Below are positions 53,287 through 62,008 of a DNA stretch of 64,000 bases, in pieces (within the stretch, counting starts at the first letter, position 1; each line of letters opens with the position of its first letter). Source of the stretch: Bacillota bacterium (GTDB lineage Bacteria > Bacillota > UBA4882 > UBA8346); the NCBI GenBank assembly GCA_023392595.1, contig JAEVYU010000021.1:4620-68619 (forward strand), given 5' to 3'. Under the pieces are notes generated by a model. That model made no database searches. It worked only from the letters and a program-made list of their open reading frames with translations, and had not been told where the DNA came from. Made by a program: the position numbers and the translations under genes.

Positions 53287-54438
53287 ATGTGGTACAAGAT
53301 TAAAACAGAGTTATCCCTTTACTTGCATTTTCCCTTCTGTAAACGCAAATGTTTTTATTGTGATTTTAATTCCTATTCGGGTATCGAATCCTTGATGCCG
53401 GAATATGTGGAGTGTCTGCTTCTTGAGATCAAAAAAAATTTACCCCAGCATCGGTTGATTCGCTCCGTCTATTTTGGAGGCGGAACACCAAGCTATTTTC
53501 CAGTGCAATCCTTAGTCGGCGTATTGCAATATCTGAAGGAAAATTTTTTAATCAACCGGGCAACCGAAATAACCATTGAAGCCAACCCTGGGACCGTTAC
53601 CGCTCAGGAACTCATTTTATTGTATGCAGCAGGTTTTAACCGTTTGAGTTTGGGCGTGCAGGCTGCCCAAGATGAATTATTGGTTCGGATTGGCCGGATT
53701 CATACTTGGCCGGATTTTTTAGCGGTTTTTCAACAAGCCAGAGAAGTTGGGTTTTCTAATATTGGCATTGACTTGATGTGTGGCCTGCCAAGTCAAAGTA
53801 TTGAAGCCTGGCGGGATTCTTTACATAAGGTCGTTTTTCTCGAACCGGAACATATTTCGGCTTATGCATTGCAATTGGAGTCAAATACCCCTTTGGCCAA
53901 GATGGTCGGTGACGGGATGCTGACCCTTCCGGCTGAAGAGGAAGTCGTCAGCATGCTGCAAATGTCAATGGATTATTTACGAAAAAATGGTTACGAACAT
54001 TATGAGATATCCAACTACGCCAAACCCGGCTTTTATTCCGTCCACAACACCGGATATTGGTCGGGACGTGATTATCTTGGCTTTGGCGCCGGGGCTACTT
54101 CCACTTTTCATCAAAGCCGCTGGAGCAATGTAAGCAGTCCCCGGGAATATATCCGGAGGATGAAAAATGGCCAAACGGTGGTTTTTGAAAGTGAAATCAT
54201 CGATTCATCCACCGCCATAACCGAAGCGATCATGCTTGGACTGAGAATGCGCGCCGGTATCGATTTGACCCGTTTTAAAGAGCAGTTTCAATTTGATTTA
54301 GCTGCAGGTATTGCCGGGCAGATAGAAATGCTGGAAAAGGGCGGTCTTTTAACTTGCCGTAACGATCATTTGGCATTGACGGATCGTGGAGTTATGGTCA
54401 GTAATTACGTAATTTCCAGTATATTAGCGGGTTTGTAA
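53287..54438 (+). CDS. hemW: HemW-type radical SAM protein (heme chaperone)
   Basis: A 383-residue radical-SAM protein with C-x-x-x-C-x-x-C in FPFCKRKCFYCDFNSY, GGGTPSYFP, EANPGT and RLSLGVQAAQDELL. HemW is a heme chaperone often misnamed coproporphyrinogen oxidase. Its place just before hrcA is typical of Firmicutes. The ATG at 53287 is preceded only by AAGG with no spacing, so the start is less certain. Confidence 0.92.
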   Translation: MWYKIKTELSLYLHFPFCKRKCFYCDFNSYSGIESLMPEYVECLLLEIKKNLPQHRLIRSVYFGGGTPSYFPVQSLVGVLQYLKENFLINRATEITIEANPGTVTAQELILLYAAGFNRLSLGVQAAQDELLVRIGRIHTWPDFLAVFQQAREVGFSNIGIDLMCGLPSQSIEAWRDSLHKVVFLEPEHISAYALQLESNTPLAKMVGDGMLTLPAEEEVVSMLQMSMDYLRKNGYEHYEISNYAKPGFYSVHNTGYWSGRDYLGFGAGATSTFHQSRWSNVSSPREYIRRMKNGQTVVFESEIIDSSTAITEAIMLGLRMRAGIDLTRFKEQFQFDLAAGIAGQIEMLEKGGLLTCRNDHLALTDRGVMVSNYVISSILAGL

Positions 54439-54523
54439 ATGCTTTATTTTCAATCGGTTATAATTAATTTGGAATGAAAAAATACAGTCCGGTTAGTAGT
54501 CCGGGCATAGCTGTCAGAAAAAG

Positions 54524-54949
54524 ATGATTCGTCTTGTGGCCGGGACCTTGAAAGCAGTTGAAACCGAAACCGCGAGAGTTGGTTTGGGGAACATTAACCC
54601 GAAAAGGTTAGCCCGTTTGGCCTCTGCAGAATTGAAATTAGAGCAAGAACAGAGAAAGAGCGACCGGGCCGTGCTCTCCAAACAACAAAAAGATGCTATG
54701 GAAGAACGGAAATGGGAATTTAAAAAGGAAAAGGCAAAAAGAAAAACGCCGGGGAAGATGATTTTCCCGGTGTTTTTGATTAAATTCAGCCTACTGCAAC
54801 TTTCCGGAGCTTTTTTCGTTTATCAAAATGAGCAGCTGCGGTCCCAAATGGATAATTATATAATGAATAAACCTTATTCAAATAGTAAGATTTTGGGTGA
54901 TTCAGTTTTTCTTAGGATTTTTTACATGATTTCAAAGTTGGATATGTAA
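54524..54949 (+). pseudogene. Decayed YjdF (DUF2992)-like C-terminal fragment
   Basis: The frame begins with a poorly placed ATG. Residues about 22-75 (INPKRLARLASAEL, then SKQQKDAMEERKWEFKKEKAKRK) resemble the basic, lysine-rich C-terminal half of YjdF/DUF2992 proteins. The family's N-terminal beta domain is absent. A terminator hairpin lies inside the frame at residues about 75-85. Beyond it the translation (MIFPVFLIKFSLLQL...) looks unrelated, as if the original stop had been lost. I therefore call it a remnant. It sits between hemW and the CIRCE promoter. Confidence 0.5.
54740..54775 (+). terminator. Rho-independent terminator inside the YjdF-like frame
   Basis: AAAAACGCCGGG pairs with CCCGGTGTTTTT (one G-T wobble) over a 12-nt loop. 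The right arm itself supplies the T run. It probably ends the hemW-side transcript. Confidence 0.7.
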
Positions 54950-54958
54950 GGTAACCCC

Positions 54959-54987
54959 TTGACAAATCTAGTTGACAGTGATATTTT
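54959..54987 (+). promoter_or_regulatory. Sigma-A promoter of the hrcA operon
   Basis: TTGACA (54959-54964) and TATTTT (54982-54987) are 17 bp apart. The CIRCE element begins 10 bp after the -10, as usual for HrcA-repressed promoters. A second TTGACA at 54972 with TAGATT at 54993 (15 bp) is possible. Confidence 0.65.
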
Positions 54988-54996
54988 TGTATTAGA

Positions 54997-55023
54997 TTAG
55001 CACTCTCTTTGATAGAGTGCTAA
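54997..55023 (+). promoter_or_regulatory. CIRCE element (HrcA operator)
   Basis: TTAGCACTC-N9-GAGTGCTAA, a perfect match to the CIRCE consensus, lies 35 bp before hrcA. It implies heat-inducible, HrcA-repressed expression of the whole chaperone operon, including the group III chaperonin. Confidence 0.97.
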
Positions 55024-55058
55024 CAAAACATTAACCAATCCAAAAGAGGTGCATTTCC

Positions 55059-56114
55059 TTGGCCTCCCACCACAAGCTTGATGAACGTAAAAAAAGCATA
55101 CTGAAAGTGGTCACGGATGATTATATATCATCCGCAGAGCCGGTAGGTTCCAGGACGATTGCCCGCAGGTATAATCTGGGCTTGTCTCCGGCCACCATCC
55201 GTAATGAGATGGCGGATTTAGAGGAGAGCGGCTATTTGGAACAGCCGCATACGTCTGCCGGCCGGATTCCATCGGAGATAGGTTATCGTTATTATGTCGA
55301 TGCCTTGGTTTCTTTGCAAAAACTTTCCAAGCAGGAAATTGAGAACATTTACAAGGAGATGGAAGGCTACCACCGGGAAATCGAATCAATTATTCACCAG
55401 ACTTCCAAGATCCTGGTCCAATTGACGAAGTATCCTTCGGTGGTATTAAGCCCGCAGTTTCAAAGCGCGATTTTTCGCCATATTCAGTTGGTGAAATTGT
55501 CGGCTACCACGGTTTTAGTTTTAATCGTTACCGATACCGGGTATGTTGAAAATAAAATTATTGAGCTGCAAAGGGAAGTTTCTGCCGAGGAGCTGGATCG
55601 AATCTCCGAATTGCTCAATAAAAAGCTGCGCGGCGTTTGTTTGAAAGACCTTCAAACCACGCTCCTTAACGACATTCGCTCCGAACTTGTGCTTCATGAC
55701 CAATTTTTTAATGAATCCATTAAGCTATTGATCAAGGCCATTGCCAATCGGACCAACGAAAGAGTGTATGTTGACGGGGCTATGAAAATACTTGAGCAAC
55801 CGGAATTTACCGATCTTGAAAAATTCAAGCCTCTGATGACCGCGCTTGAAGAAGAGGAAAGATTATATAAATTGCTTTCCCGCAATCAAGGCCGCGGGGC
55901 TCAGGTTAAAATCGGTCATGAAAACGAGGAATTAGGTTTGAATGATTGCAGCGTCATCACATCCAGCTATGAAATCGCCGGCCGGGCGGTAGGGGTTATC
56001 GGAATACTGGGCCCGACCCGAATGGATTATGCGAAGGTCGTCCCGATAGTGGAATATACCTCTTCAATTTTAAGCGAGCTATTAACCGTCATCAGTAAAC
56101 GGGGCTTGAAATGA
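55059..56114 (+). CDS. hrcA: Heat-inducible transcription repressor HrcA
   Basis: A 351-residue repressor that binds CIRCE. The N-terminal winged helix has ERKKSILKVVTDDYI, SRTIARRYNLGLSPATIRNEM and YLEQPHTSAGRIPS. The central and C-terminal GAF-like parts follow (SSYEIAGRAVGVIGILGPTRMDY). The start is a TTG at 55059, with GAGGTG about 8 bp upstream. It is the first gene of the heat-shock operon and auto-regulated through CIRCE. Confidence 0.97.
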   Translation: MASHHKLDERKKSILKVVTDDYISSAEPVGSRTIARRYNLGLSPATIRNEMADLEESGYLEQPHTSAGRIPSEIGYRYYVDALVSLQKLSKQEIENIYKEMEGYHREIESIIHQTSKILVQLTKYPSVVLSPQFQSAIFRHIQLVKLSATTVLVLIVTDTGYVENKIIELQREVSAEELDRISELLNKKLRGVCLKDLQTTLLNDIRSELVLHDQFFNESIKLLIKAIANRTNERVYVDGAMKILEQPEFTDLEKFKPLMTALEEEERLYKLLSRNQGRGAQVKIGHENEELGLNDCSVITSSYEIAGRAVGVIGILGPTRMDYAKVVPIVEYTSSILSELLTVISKRGLK

Positions 56115-56216
56115 AATCGTTAGTTGAAGGGAATACCGATTAAAATCTCCAGGTTGCGTATAATAAAGTAAACATCTACCTGTTTTCCCTACCTCTACGA
56201 AACCTGGGGGCATCAA

Positions 56217-57767
56217 ATGTCTGTCAAAGAATTTACCGAATGTTCCGAAGTCGATCAATATACGGCAGCTTTAGTAACCAACTGTGGAGCCATCCGGGCT
56301 GTTACTGAAGCGGTTCAGGGCACGATTGGTCCAAAGGGTCTGGATTGTATGCTGGTTGATCCCTTCGGCGGAATTATGGTCACCAATGATGGCGTTACCA
56401 TCCTTAAAACCATGGATGTTACTCATCCGGCAGCCCGAATCTTAATCAGCGCCGCCGAATATCAAGAACAACAAGTGGGGGACGGCACCACCACAGCCAC
56501 CATCATTGCCGGCACCTTGGTATCCGAAGGCGTCAACCAGGTCCTTAAAGGGGTACCCGTCGTCAGAGTCATCGAAGGAATTCGTTTGGGAGTTGAGAGG
56601 GCTCTGCAATTCCTGGCGGAAGTGAAAATCCCCGCCCGCGATTTGTCAGGCCCGATATTACATAGAGTTGCTTTCATCGCAGCCCGTGAAAATAAGGATT
56701 TGGCCGACATCGTTTTAAAAGCGGCCCGGATAGTGGGATCTGAACGCCTGGGTTCAGATGAATTTAAACTGGCAGACCAAGTGGTCTCTCTTGAAGGTTC
56801 GGAAAGTACAATCATCCAAGGCGCGATCATCAATCGGGTGCCCCTGAACCGCGAGATGCCGAGATGCTTAAAGCAAACCAGGATTTTAATTATCGATGAT
56901 GCCTTGGAGCCGGTTAAAGTTGATGCGGAGGCATTAACCACCGAAACAGGCTTCAATCATCAATTACATAAAGAACAAGAATTAATCGACGGTATCAGGA
57001 AGATTGCCGATTTAGGAGTGGGGGCCGTCTTTGTAGACCGGTTCATTTGTGATTCGGCGGAAGATTTATTAACAGACTTAGGGATGATCGGGATTCAAGG
57101 CGTTTGCCGCGATGAATGGCGCCGTTTGGCGGAGATGACCGGAGCCAGGCCCATCAAAAGAGGCAGTTTGTCAAAAGCTCCGGAAGACTTAATGGCTTTA
57201 ACCGGTGAAATCGACCGGCTTTTGGTGGATGATAAGTTTCATCAAACTCGTGTTTTTGGGAAACCCAACCAAAATTATGTGACCATAATCGCAGGTGCTC
57301 ATACTAAAGAGGTGGTTTGCGAGAAAGAACGGATTATGAAAGATGCGGCTTCGGCCTTACAAGCAGCTTGGCGTGAAGGGGTCGTACCGGGCGGCGGCAG
57401 TGTTGAGATCGGCGTTGCCAGGAAAATGAATGAAAAACCGCTACGGGACATGACTTGTTATGGTTATCATTGCGTGATTGAAGCATTAAAAAAACCCCTC
57501 ATTCAAATATGCGCCAATGCAGGGTTCAACCCACTGGAAAAAGTAGCTGAAGTGTTGGGCTTTGTGGAACAGTCAGGTTCCAACGCTATGGGTGTAAATT
57601 GTGAAACCGGCGCCATCGAGGATTTAACCGAGTTGGGAATATGGGATCCGTACCTGGTAAAGTATCAAGCAATCAAGACCGCCGGTGAAGTTGGAGAAGC
57701 TATCTTACGGATTCATATGATTATAAAAATGAAAGAGGAAAAGGTCCATCATGACGAAAAAACATGA
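56217..57767 (+). CDS. Group III (archaeal/CCT-like) chaperonin
   Basis: A 516-residue chaperonin of the thermosome/TCP-1 type, not GroEL. Signatures are GTIGPKGLDCML, TNDGVTILKTMD, VGDGTTTATIIAGTL and VVPGGGSVEIGVA. Bacterial group III chaperonins have been described in some Firmicutes such as Carboxydothermus, and lie between hrcA and grpE as here. They form a lid-containing double ring that does not need GroES. GGGGG precedes the ATG, 103 bp after hrcA. The 3' end overlaps grpE by 17 bp, so translation is coupled. Regulation by HrcA is implied by the CIRCE element. Confidence 0.95.
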   Translation: MSVKEFTECSEVDQYTAALVTNCGAIRAVTEAVQGTIGPKGLDCMLVDPFGGIMVTNDGVTILKTMDVTHPAARILISAAEYQEQQVGDGTTTATIIAGTLVSEGVNQVLKGVPVVRVIEGIRLGVERALQFLAEVKIPARDLSGPILHRVAFIAARENKDLADIVLKAARIVGSERLGSDEFKLADQVVSLEGSESTIIQGAIINRVPLNREMPRCLKQTRILIIDDALEPVKVDAEALTTETGFNHQLHKEQELIDGIRKIADLGVGAVFVDRFICDSAEDLLTDLGMIGIQGVCRDEWRRLAEMTGARPIKRGSLSKAPEDLMALTGEIDRLLVDDKFHQTRVFGKPNQNYVTIIAGAHTKEVVCEKERIMKDAASALQAAWREGVVPGGGSVEIGVARKMNEKPLRDMTCYGYHCVIEALKKPLIQICANAGFNPLEKVAEVLGFVEQSGSNAMGVNCETGAIEDLTELGIWDPYLVKYQAIKTAGEVGEAILRIHMIIKMKEEKVHHDEKT

Positions 57768-58350
57768 CGAGGCAGCGGAAACAGCTGCTGTGACACAAGA
57801 AAACATTCAAACCGGTGCAACTCTTGAAGAACAGAAGGTTGAATCAGCCCCGGAAAATCAAAACAGCGCTGAACAGGATAGGATTGCCGGCTTAGAGGCC
57901 CAACTGGAGCAGGCCAAACAAGCCAAGGAAGAATATTATAACCGGATGCTCCGGACTCAAGCGGATTTGGATAATTTCCGCCGCCGCAGCCGGCAGGAGA
58001 TGGAACAATTATCCCTCTTTGGCGGGGAAACTCTTATTAAAAAGATTTTACCGGTTCTCGACAGCTTAGAGCGGGCGGTGGGTTCTTTTGACGGGAAAGC
58101 CGAAAATAAAAGCTGGCAGGAGGGTGTGGATCTCATCCTGAAGCAATTTCAAAATATCTTGAAAAGCGAGGGGCTTGAAGGCATTCCTGCTTTGAATGAG
58201 CCCTTCGATCCCCAGGTCCATGAGGCTGTTTCTCAGGAGCCTGGAGAACAAGTAACCACACCGACTGTTGTTGAAGAAATGCAAAAAGGTTATCTCTATA
58301 AGGGGAAATTATTACGGCCGGCCTTGGTTAAAGTTGCTGTACCGCAGTAA
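57751..58350 (+). CDS. grpE: Nucleotide exchange factor GrpE
   Basis: A 199-residue GrpE. A charged N-terminal extension precedes a long coiled coil (LEAQLEQAKQAKEEYYNRML), then the beta domain with DNFRRRSRQEMEQ and the GYLYKGKLLRPALVKVA signature. It overlaps the chaperonin gene by 17 bp. It accelerates ADP release from DnaK. A 109-bp repeat separates it from dnaK. Confidence 0.96.
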   Translation: MTKKHDEAAETAAVTQENIQTGATLEEQKVESAPENQNSAEQDRIAGLEAQLEQAKQAKEEYYNRMLRTQADLDNFRRRSRQEMEQLSLFGGETLIKKILPVLDSLERAVGSFDGKAENKSWQEGVDLILKQFQNILKSEGLEGIPALNEPFDPQVHEAVSQEPGEQVTTPTVVEEMQKGYLYKGKLLRPALVKVAVPQ

Positions 58351-58414
58351 AGAATGAAAGCAAAGGGTCATGCAGGCGCGAGCCGGCATCCGGCAGCCAG
58401 AAGTGAATGGAAAA

Positions 58415-58523
58415 CTAGTAAAGCGTATCGTAAATAAATGGTAATCAGAAATGGGGAAGATACGCTCTACTTAAGTAAAACGTTCACAATCATTGAGTAG
58501 TTATTTAGAGAACGTTTTACTAG
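58415..58523 (-). repeat. 109-bp double-hairpin dispersed element, copy B
   Basis: This is the inverted copy of 30768-30876, with 107 of 109 positions identical. It lies in the 262-bp grpE-dnaK spacer. The two hairpins would form in the operon mRNA and could affect processing or differential expression. Both ends again carry CTAG. Confidence 0.93.
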
Positions 58524-58612
58524 TTTCAAATGAAAAAAACGGTTTCTGGCTCCTAAGCCCTTTTAAAATTAAGATTAACAGTTGAATCTTAAACAAAATG
58601 GGGGTTATCAAA

Positions 58613-60463
58613 ATGGCTAAAGTTTTAGGAATTGATTTAGGAACGACAAACTCTTGTATGGCAGTTATGGAGGGCGGCGAGTCCGTCGTTATCCCAAATG
58701 CCGAGGGAGGGCGTACCACTCCGTCAGTGGTTGGGTTTTCAAAAACCGGTGAACGGATGGTTGGACAGGTAGCCAAACGGCAAGCTGTTGCCAATCCCGA
58801 TCGCACCGTGGTGTCTATTAAAAGAAAAATGGGTACCGACTATAAAGTGGGAATTGATGACAAACAATATACTTCGCCGGAAATTTCGGCGATGATTCTT
58901 CAAAAGATGAAAGCCGACGCCGAGAGTTACTTGGGAGAAAAAATCAGCCAGGCCGTTATTACGGTTCCGGCATATTTCTCTGATGCGCAGCGGCAGGCTA
59001 CCAAAGACGCCGGCCGTATTGCGGGACTCGAAGTACTCCGGATTGTAAATGAACCGACCGCTGCAGCTCTGGCATATGGGCTCGACAAGGGCGGCGACCA
59101 CACCATCCTGGTATACGATTTAGGCGGCGGAACTTTTGATGTTTCCATCCTGGAACTGGGCGATGGCGTTTTTGAAGTCAAAGCAACCGGCGGTAATACC
59201 CGGCTCGGCGGTGATGATTTTGATGAACGTGTAGTTAATTGGATGGCGGATCAGTTTAAAAAAGATAATGGAATCGACCTTCGGAACGACCGGATGGCTC
59301 TTCAACGTTTGAAAGAAGCGGCTGAAAAAGCTAAAATCGAGCTTTCCGGTTTGGCATCCACCGGTATTAACCTTCCGTTCATTACCGCAGTGAACGGTGA
59401 GCCCAAACACTTGGATTTAACCTTAACCCGGGCCAAATTCGATGAACTCACCGCTGATTTGGTTGAAGCGACAGTGGGACCGACGAAGCGGGCCCTATCC
59501 GATGCCGGTTTGGATCTTAAAGATATCGATAAGATCATTATGGTTGGAGGTTCTACTCGTATTCCGGCTGTACAAGATGTCGTTAAGAAAATAACCGGCA
59601 AAGAACCCTATAAAGGCGTGAACCCGGACGAAGTGGTGGCCGTGGGCGCCGCAATCCAGGCCGGTGTTTTAACCGGTGAAGTGAAGGACATTGTTTTGCT
59701 GGATGTCACTCCGCTTTCGCTTGGTCTGGAAACTTTGGGCGGTGTATTCACCCGGATCATCGACCGGAACACCACCATCCCGACTTCCAAGACGCAAATT
59801 TTCTCTACTGCGGCCGACAGTCAAACCGCGGTCGATATTCATGTCCTGCAAGGTGAAAGGCCGATGGCCGCCGATAATATTACCTTGGGGCAATTCAGGT
59901 TGGATGGAATTCCACCGGCGCCCAGAGGAATCCCTCAGATCGAAGTGACTTTCGATATTGACGCCAATGGTATCGTTCATGTTTCGGCCAAGGATAAAGG
60001 GACCGGAAAAGAACAAAAAGTTACCATTACCACCTCCAGCGGCCTCAAAGAGGACGATATCAGCCGGATGGTAAAGGAAGCCGAGTCTCATGCGGAAGAT
60101 GATAAGAAACGCCGGGAAGAGGCGGATTTAGTCAATGAAGCGGACGGTCTCATCTATACCACTGAAAAGACTTTGAAAGATATTGGCGATAAAGCGGAAA
60201 AGTCCCATGTGGAACGGGTCCAACAGGCCAAGGATGAATTGCAAAAGGCAGTGACGGCCAAGAATTTGGAAGATATCAAAACCAAAAAGGAAGCCTTGGA
60301 AAAGACGCTACATGATCTATCGGCTACGATATACAGCCAAGCTAATCCAAACCAAGCCGGTCCGGGGGCTGCTCCGGGTGCCGATCAGGGACCGACCGGT
60401 TATGGACCGCAAGGCGAGGGGCCCACGGTTGATGCCGATTATAAAGTCCAGGATGATAAGTAA
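58613..60463 (+). CDS. dnaK: Chaperone DnaK (Hsp70)
   Basis: A 616-residue Hsp70. The ATPase domain starts MAKVLGIDLGTTNSCMAV and has YFSDAQRQATKDAG, VYDLGGGTFDVSIL and the IMVGGSTRIPAVQ signature. The substrate domain has DVTPLSLGLETLGG. The helical lid ends in a Gly/Pro-rich tail with DADYKVQDDK. I chose the ATG at 58613 after GGGGG; a longer ATG at 58598 is less typical. It is fourth in the heat-shock operon. Confidence 0.98.
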   Translation: MAKVLGIDLGTTNSCMAVMEGGESVVIPNAEGGRTTPSVVGFSKTGERMVGQVAKRQAVANPDRTVVSIKRKMGTDYKVGIDDKQYTSPEISAMILQKMKADAESYLGEKISQAVITVPAYFSDAQRQATKDAGRIAGLEVLRIVNEPTAAALAYGLDKGGDHTILVYDLGGGTFDVSILELGDGVFEVKATGGNTRLGGDDFDERVVNWMADQFKKDNGIDLRNDRMALQRLKEAAEKAKIELSGLASTGINLPFITAVNGEPKHLDLTLTRAKFDELTADLVEATVGPTKRALSDAGLDLKDIDKIIMVGGSTRIPAVQDVVKKITGKEPYKGVNPDEVVAVGAAIQAGVLTGEVKDIVLLDVTPLSLGLETLGGVFTRIIDRNTTIPTSKTQIFSTAADSQTAVDIHVLQGERPMAADNITLGQFRLDGIPPAPRGIPQIEVTFDIDANGIVHVSAKDKGTGKEQKVTITTSSGLKEDDISRMVKEAESHAEDDKKRREEADLVNEADGLIYTTEKTLKDIGDKAEKSHVERVQQAKDELQKAVTAKNLEDIKTKKEALEKTLHDLSATIYSQANPNQAGPGAAPGADQGPTGYGPQGEGPTVDADYKVQDDK

Positions 60464-60744
60464 GCGATTGAAAATTGACAATGAATATTGACAGTTGGAT
60501 AGAGGTTTGAAACGCAGTTTCGGCCTGAGCGAATTATTTAACAATTGACAATGAGGAGTCGCTGATCGATAATGGAGTAGTTATCAATCCCGGCCAGCCG
60601 GGATTGATATTCGACTTCGGCTTGGAAACAGTCTCGGGAATCCAGGCTAAATTATTTTTCGAAGCTTATTTTTTTGAACGTTATTTTCATTGTCAATGGT
60701 TGACTGTCAGTTTGAACGATTGTTAATTGAAAGGAAATGCTTAC
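60464..60744. other. dnaK-dnaJ spacer with TTGACAATGA-type repeats and a 12-bp hairpin
   Basis: The 281-bp spacer has repeated ATTGACAATGA-like motifs on both strands (near 60475, 60542 and the complement near 60690). A perfect 12-bp hairpin, ATCAATCCCGGC-CA-GCCGGGATTGAT, spans 60583-60608 and has no T run. It looks like a small repeat insertion in the operon. Confidence 0.6.
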
Positions 60745-61881
60745 ATGGCAAAACGTGATTATTATGAGGTGCTGGGGGTAACGAAGGGTGCAACCGATGA
60801 AGAATTAAAAAAAGCTTATCGGAAACTGGCCCGTCAATATCACCCGGATGTGAATAAAGACAACCCCAAAGAAGCAGAGGCCAAATTTAAAGAGATCAAT
60901 GAAGCCTACGGCGTATTGAGTGATCCCCAGAAAAGAGCGGCTTATGATCAATTCGGCCATGCGGCCAGCGACCCCAATTTTGGAGCCGGCGGCGGTGGCT
61001 TTAACGGTGATTTCGGCTTTGAAGGTTTCGGAGATATTTTTGACATGTTTTTCGGCGGCGGAGGGAATTCAGGGGGACGTCGCAAGAATGGCCCGCAACG
61101 GGGTAACGACTTGCGGTATGATATGGAGATCTCCTTTGAGGAAGCGGCATTCGGCAAAGATGCCACAGTGGATGTACCCCGGACTGAGGTATGTCCGACC
61201 TGCAAAGGAAATTGCGCCAAACCCGGAACTCCAATTAAAACCTGTCCGGCCTGTAATGGATCGGGCCAGGTCCAGGTGACCCAAAGTACGGCTTTTGGAA
61301 GATTTGTAAACGTACGGACCTGCGATAAATGTCAAGGGGCCGGCAAGACCATTGAAACACCCTGCCCTGAGTGTAGTGGAACGGGCCGGGTTCGCAAGAC
61401 CCGCAAAATCGATGTAAAAATTCCCGGCGGGGTCGAGAGCGGTTCCAGACTACGGATCTCGGGAGAAGGGGAAGCCGGGACCCGCGGCGGTCAATCCGGG
61501 GATTTGTATATTTATATTTATGTCAAGCCTCATACCAAGTTTGAAAGACAAGGAAACGACGTTGTCAGTGAAATTAAAATCAGCATGACTCAGGCCACTT
61601 TGGGGACCACCGTCCTGGTAGACACCCTGGATGGTAAAGTCGAGTTAAGGATCCCCGAGGGCACCCAACACGGCACCAGCTTCAGAATGCGCGGTCATGG
61701 GATTACATCCTTGCGTGGACACGGCCGGGGCGATCATCATGTAAGGGTCAAGGTGACGATTCCATCCCGTATCAACAGTGAGCAGAGGGAACTTTTGCAG
61801 AAACTGGCCCTTTCTTTCGGGGAAGAAATTGAAGAAGATAAGGGTTTCATGGGTAAAGTGAAGGATGCTTTTGGAAAGTGA
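60745..61881 (+). CDS. dnaJ: Chaperone DnaJ
   Basis: A 378-residue type I J-protein. The J domain has HPD (YHPDVNKD), then a Gly/Phe-rich region. Four cysteine repeats follow: CPTCKGNCAKPG, CPACNGSG, CDKCQGAG and CPECSGTG. The first repeat has N-C where most DnaJ have S-G, adding an extra cysteine. I chose the ATG at 60745, with AAAGGA upstream. A terminator follows. Confidence 0.97.
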   Translation: MAKRDYYEVLGVTKGATDEELKKAYRKLARQYHPDVNKDNPKEAEAKFKEINEAYGVLSDPQKRAAYDQFGHAASDPNFGAGGGGFNGDFGFEGFGDIFDMFFGGGGNSGGRRKNGPQRGNDLRYDMEISFEEAAFGKDATVDVPRTEVCPTCKGNCAKPGTPIKTCPACNGSGQVQVTQSTAFGRFVNVRTCDKCQGAGKTIETPCPECSGTGRVRKTRKIDVKIPGGVESGSRLRISGEGEAGTRGGQSGDLYIYIYVKPHTKFERQGNDVVSEIKISMTQATLGTTVLVDTLDGKVELRIPEGTQHGTSFRMRGHGITSLRGHGRGDHHVRVKVTIPSRINSEQRELLQKLALSFGEEIEEDKGFMGKVKDAFGK

Positions 61882-61933
61882 CCTTTTGGTATCATTTTGC
61901 TTTATCGGGCGATTCATTGTCAATCAGTTCACG

Positions 61934-61967
61934 GGGAGCCTTTTGCATGCAGGGGGTTCCCTTTTTT
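61934..61967 (+). terminator. Rho-independent terminator between dnaJ and prmA
   Basis: GGGAGCC pairs with GGTTCCC (one wobble) over a 14-nt loop, followed by six T residues. It suggests partial separation of prmA from the heat-shock transcript. Confidence 0.65.
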
Positions 61968-62008
61968 AATCATCGTTTTTATTTTTCATTTTTGAAAGGA
62001 GATACTCT

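Noticed and set aside
53287..54438. Coproporphyrinogen III oxidase HemN
   Set aside because: Length, C-terminal layout and location before hrcA match HemW instead.
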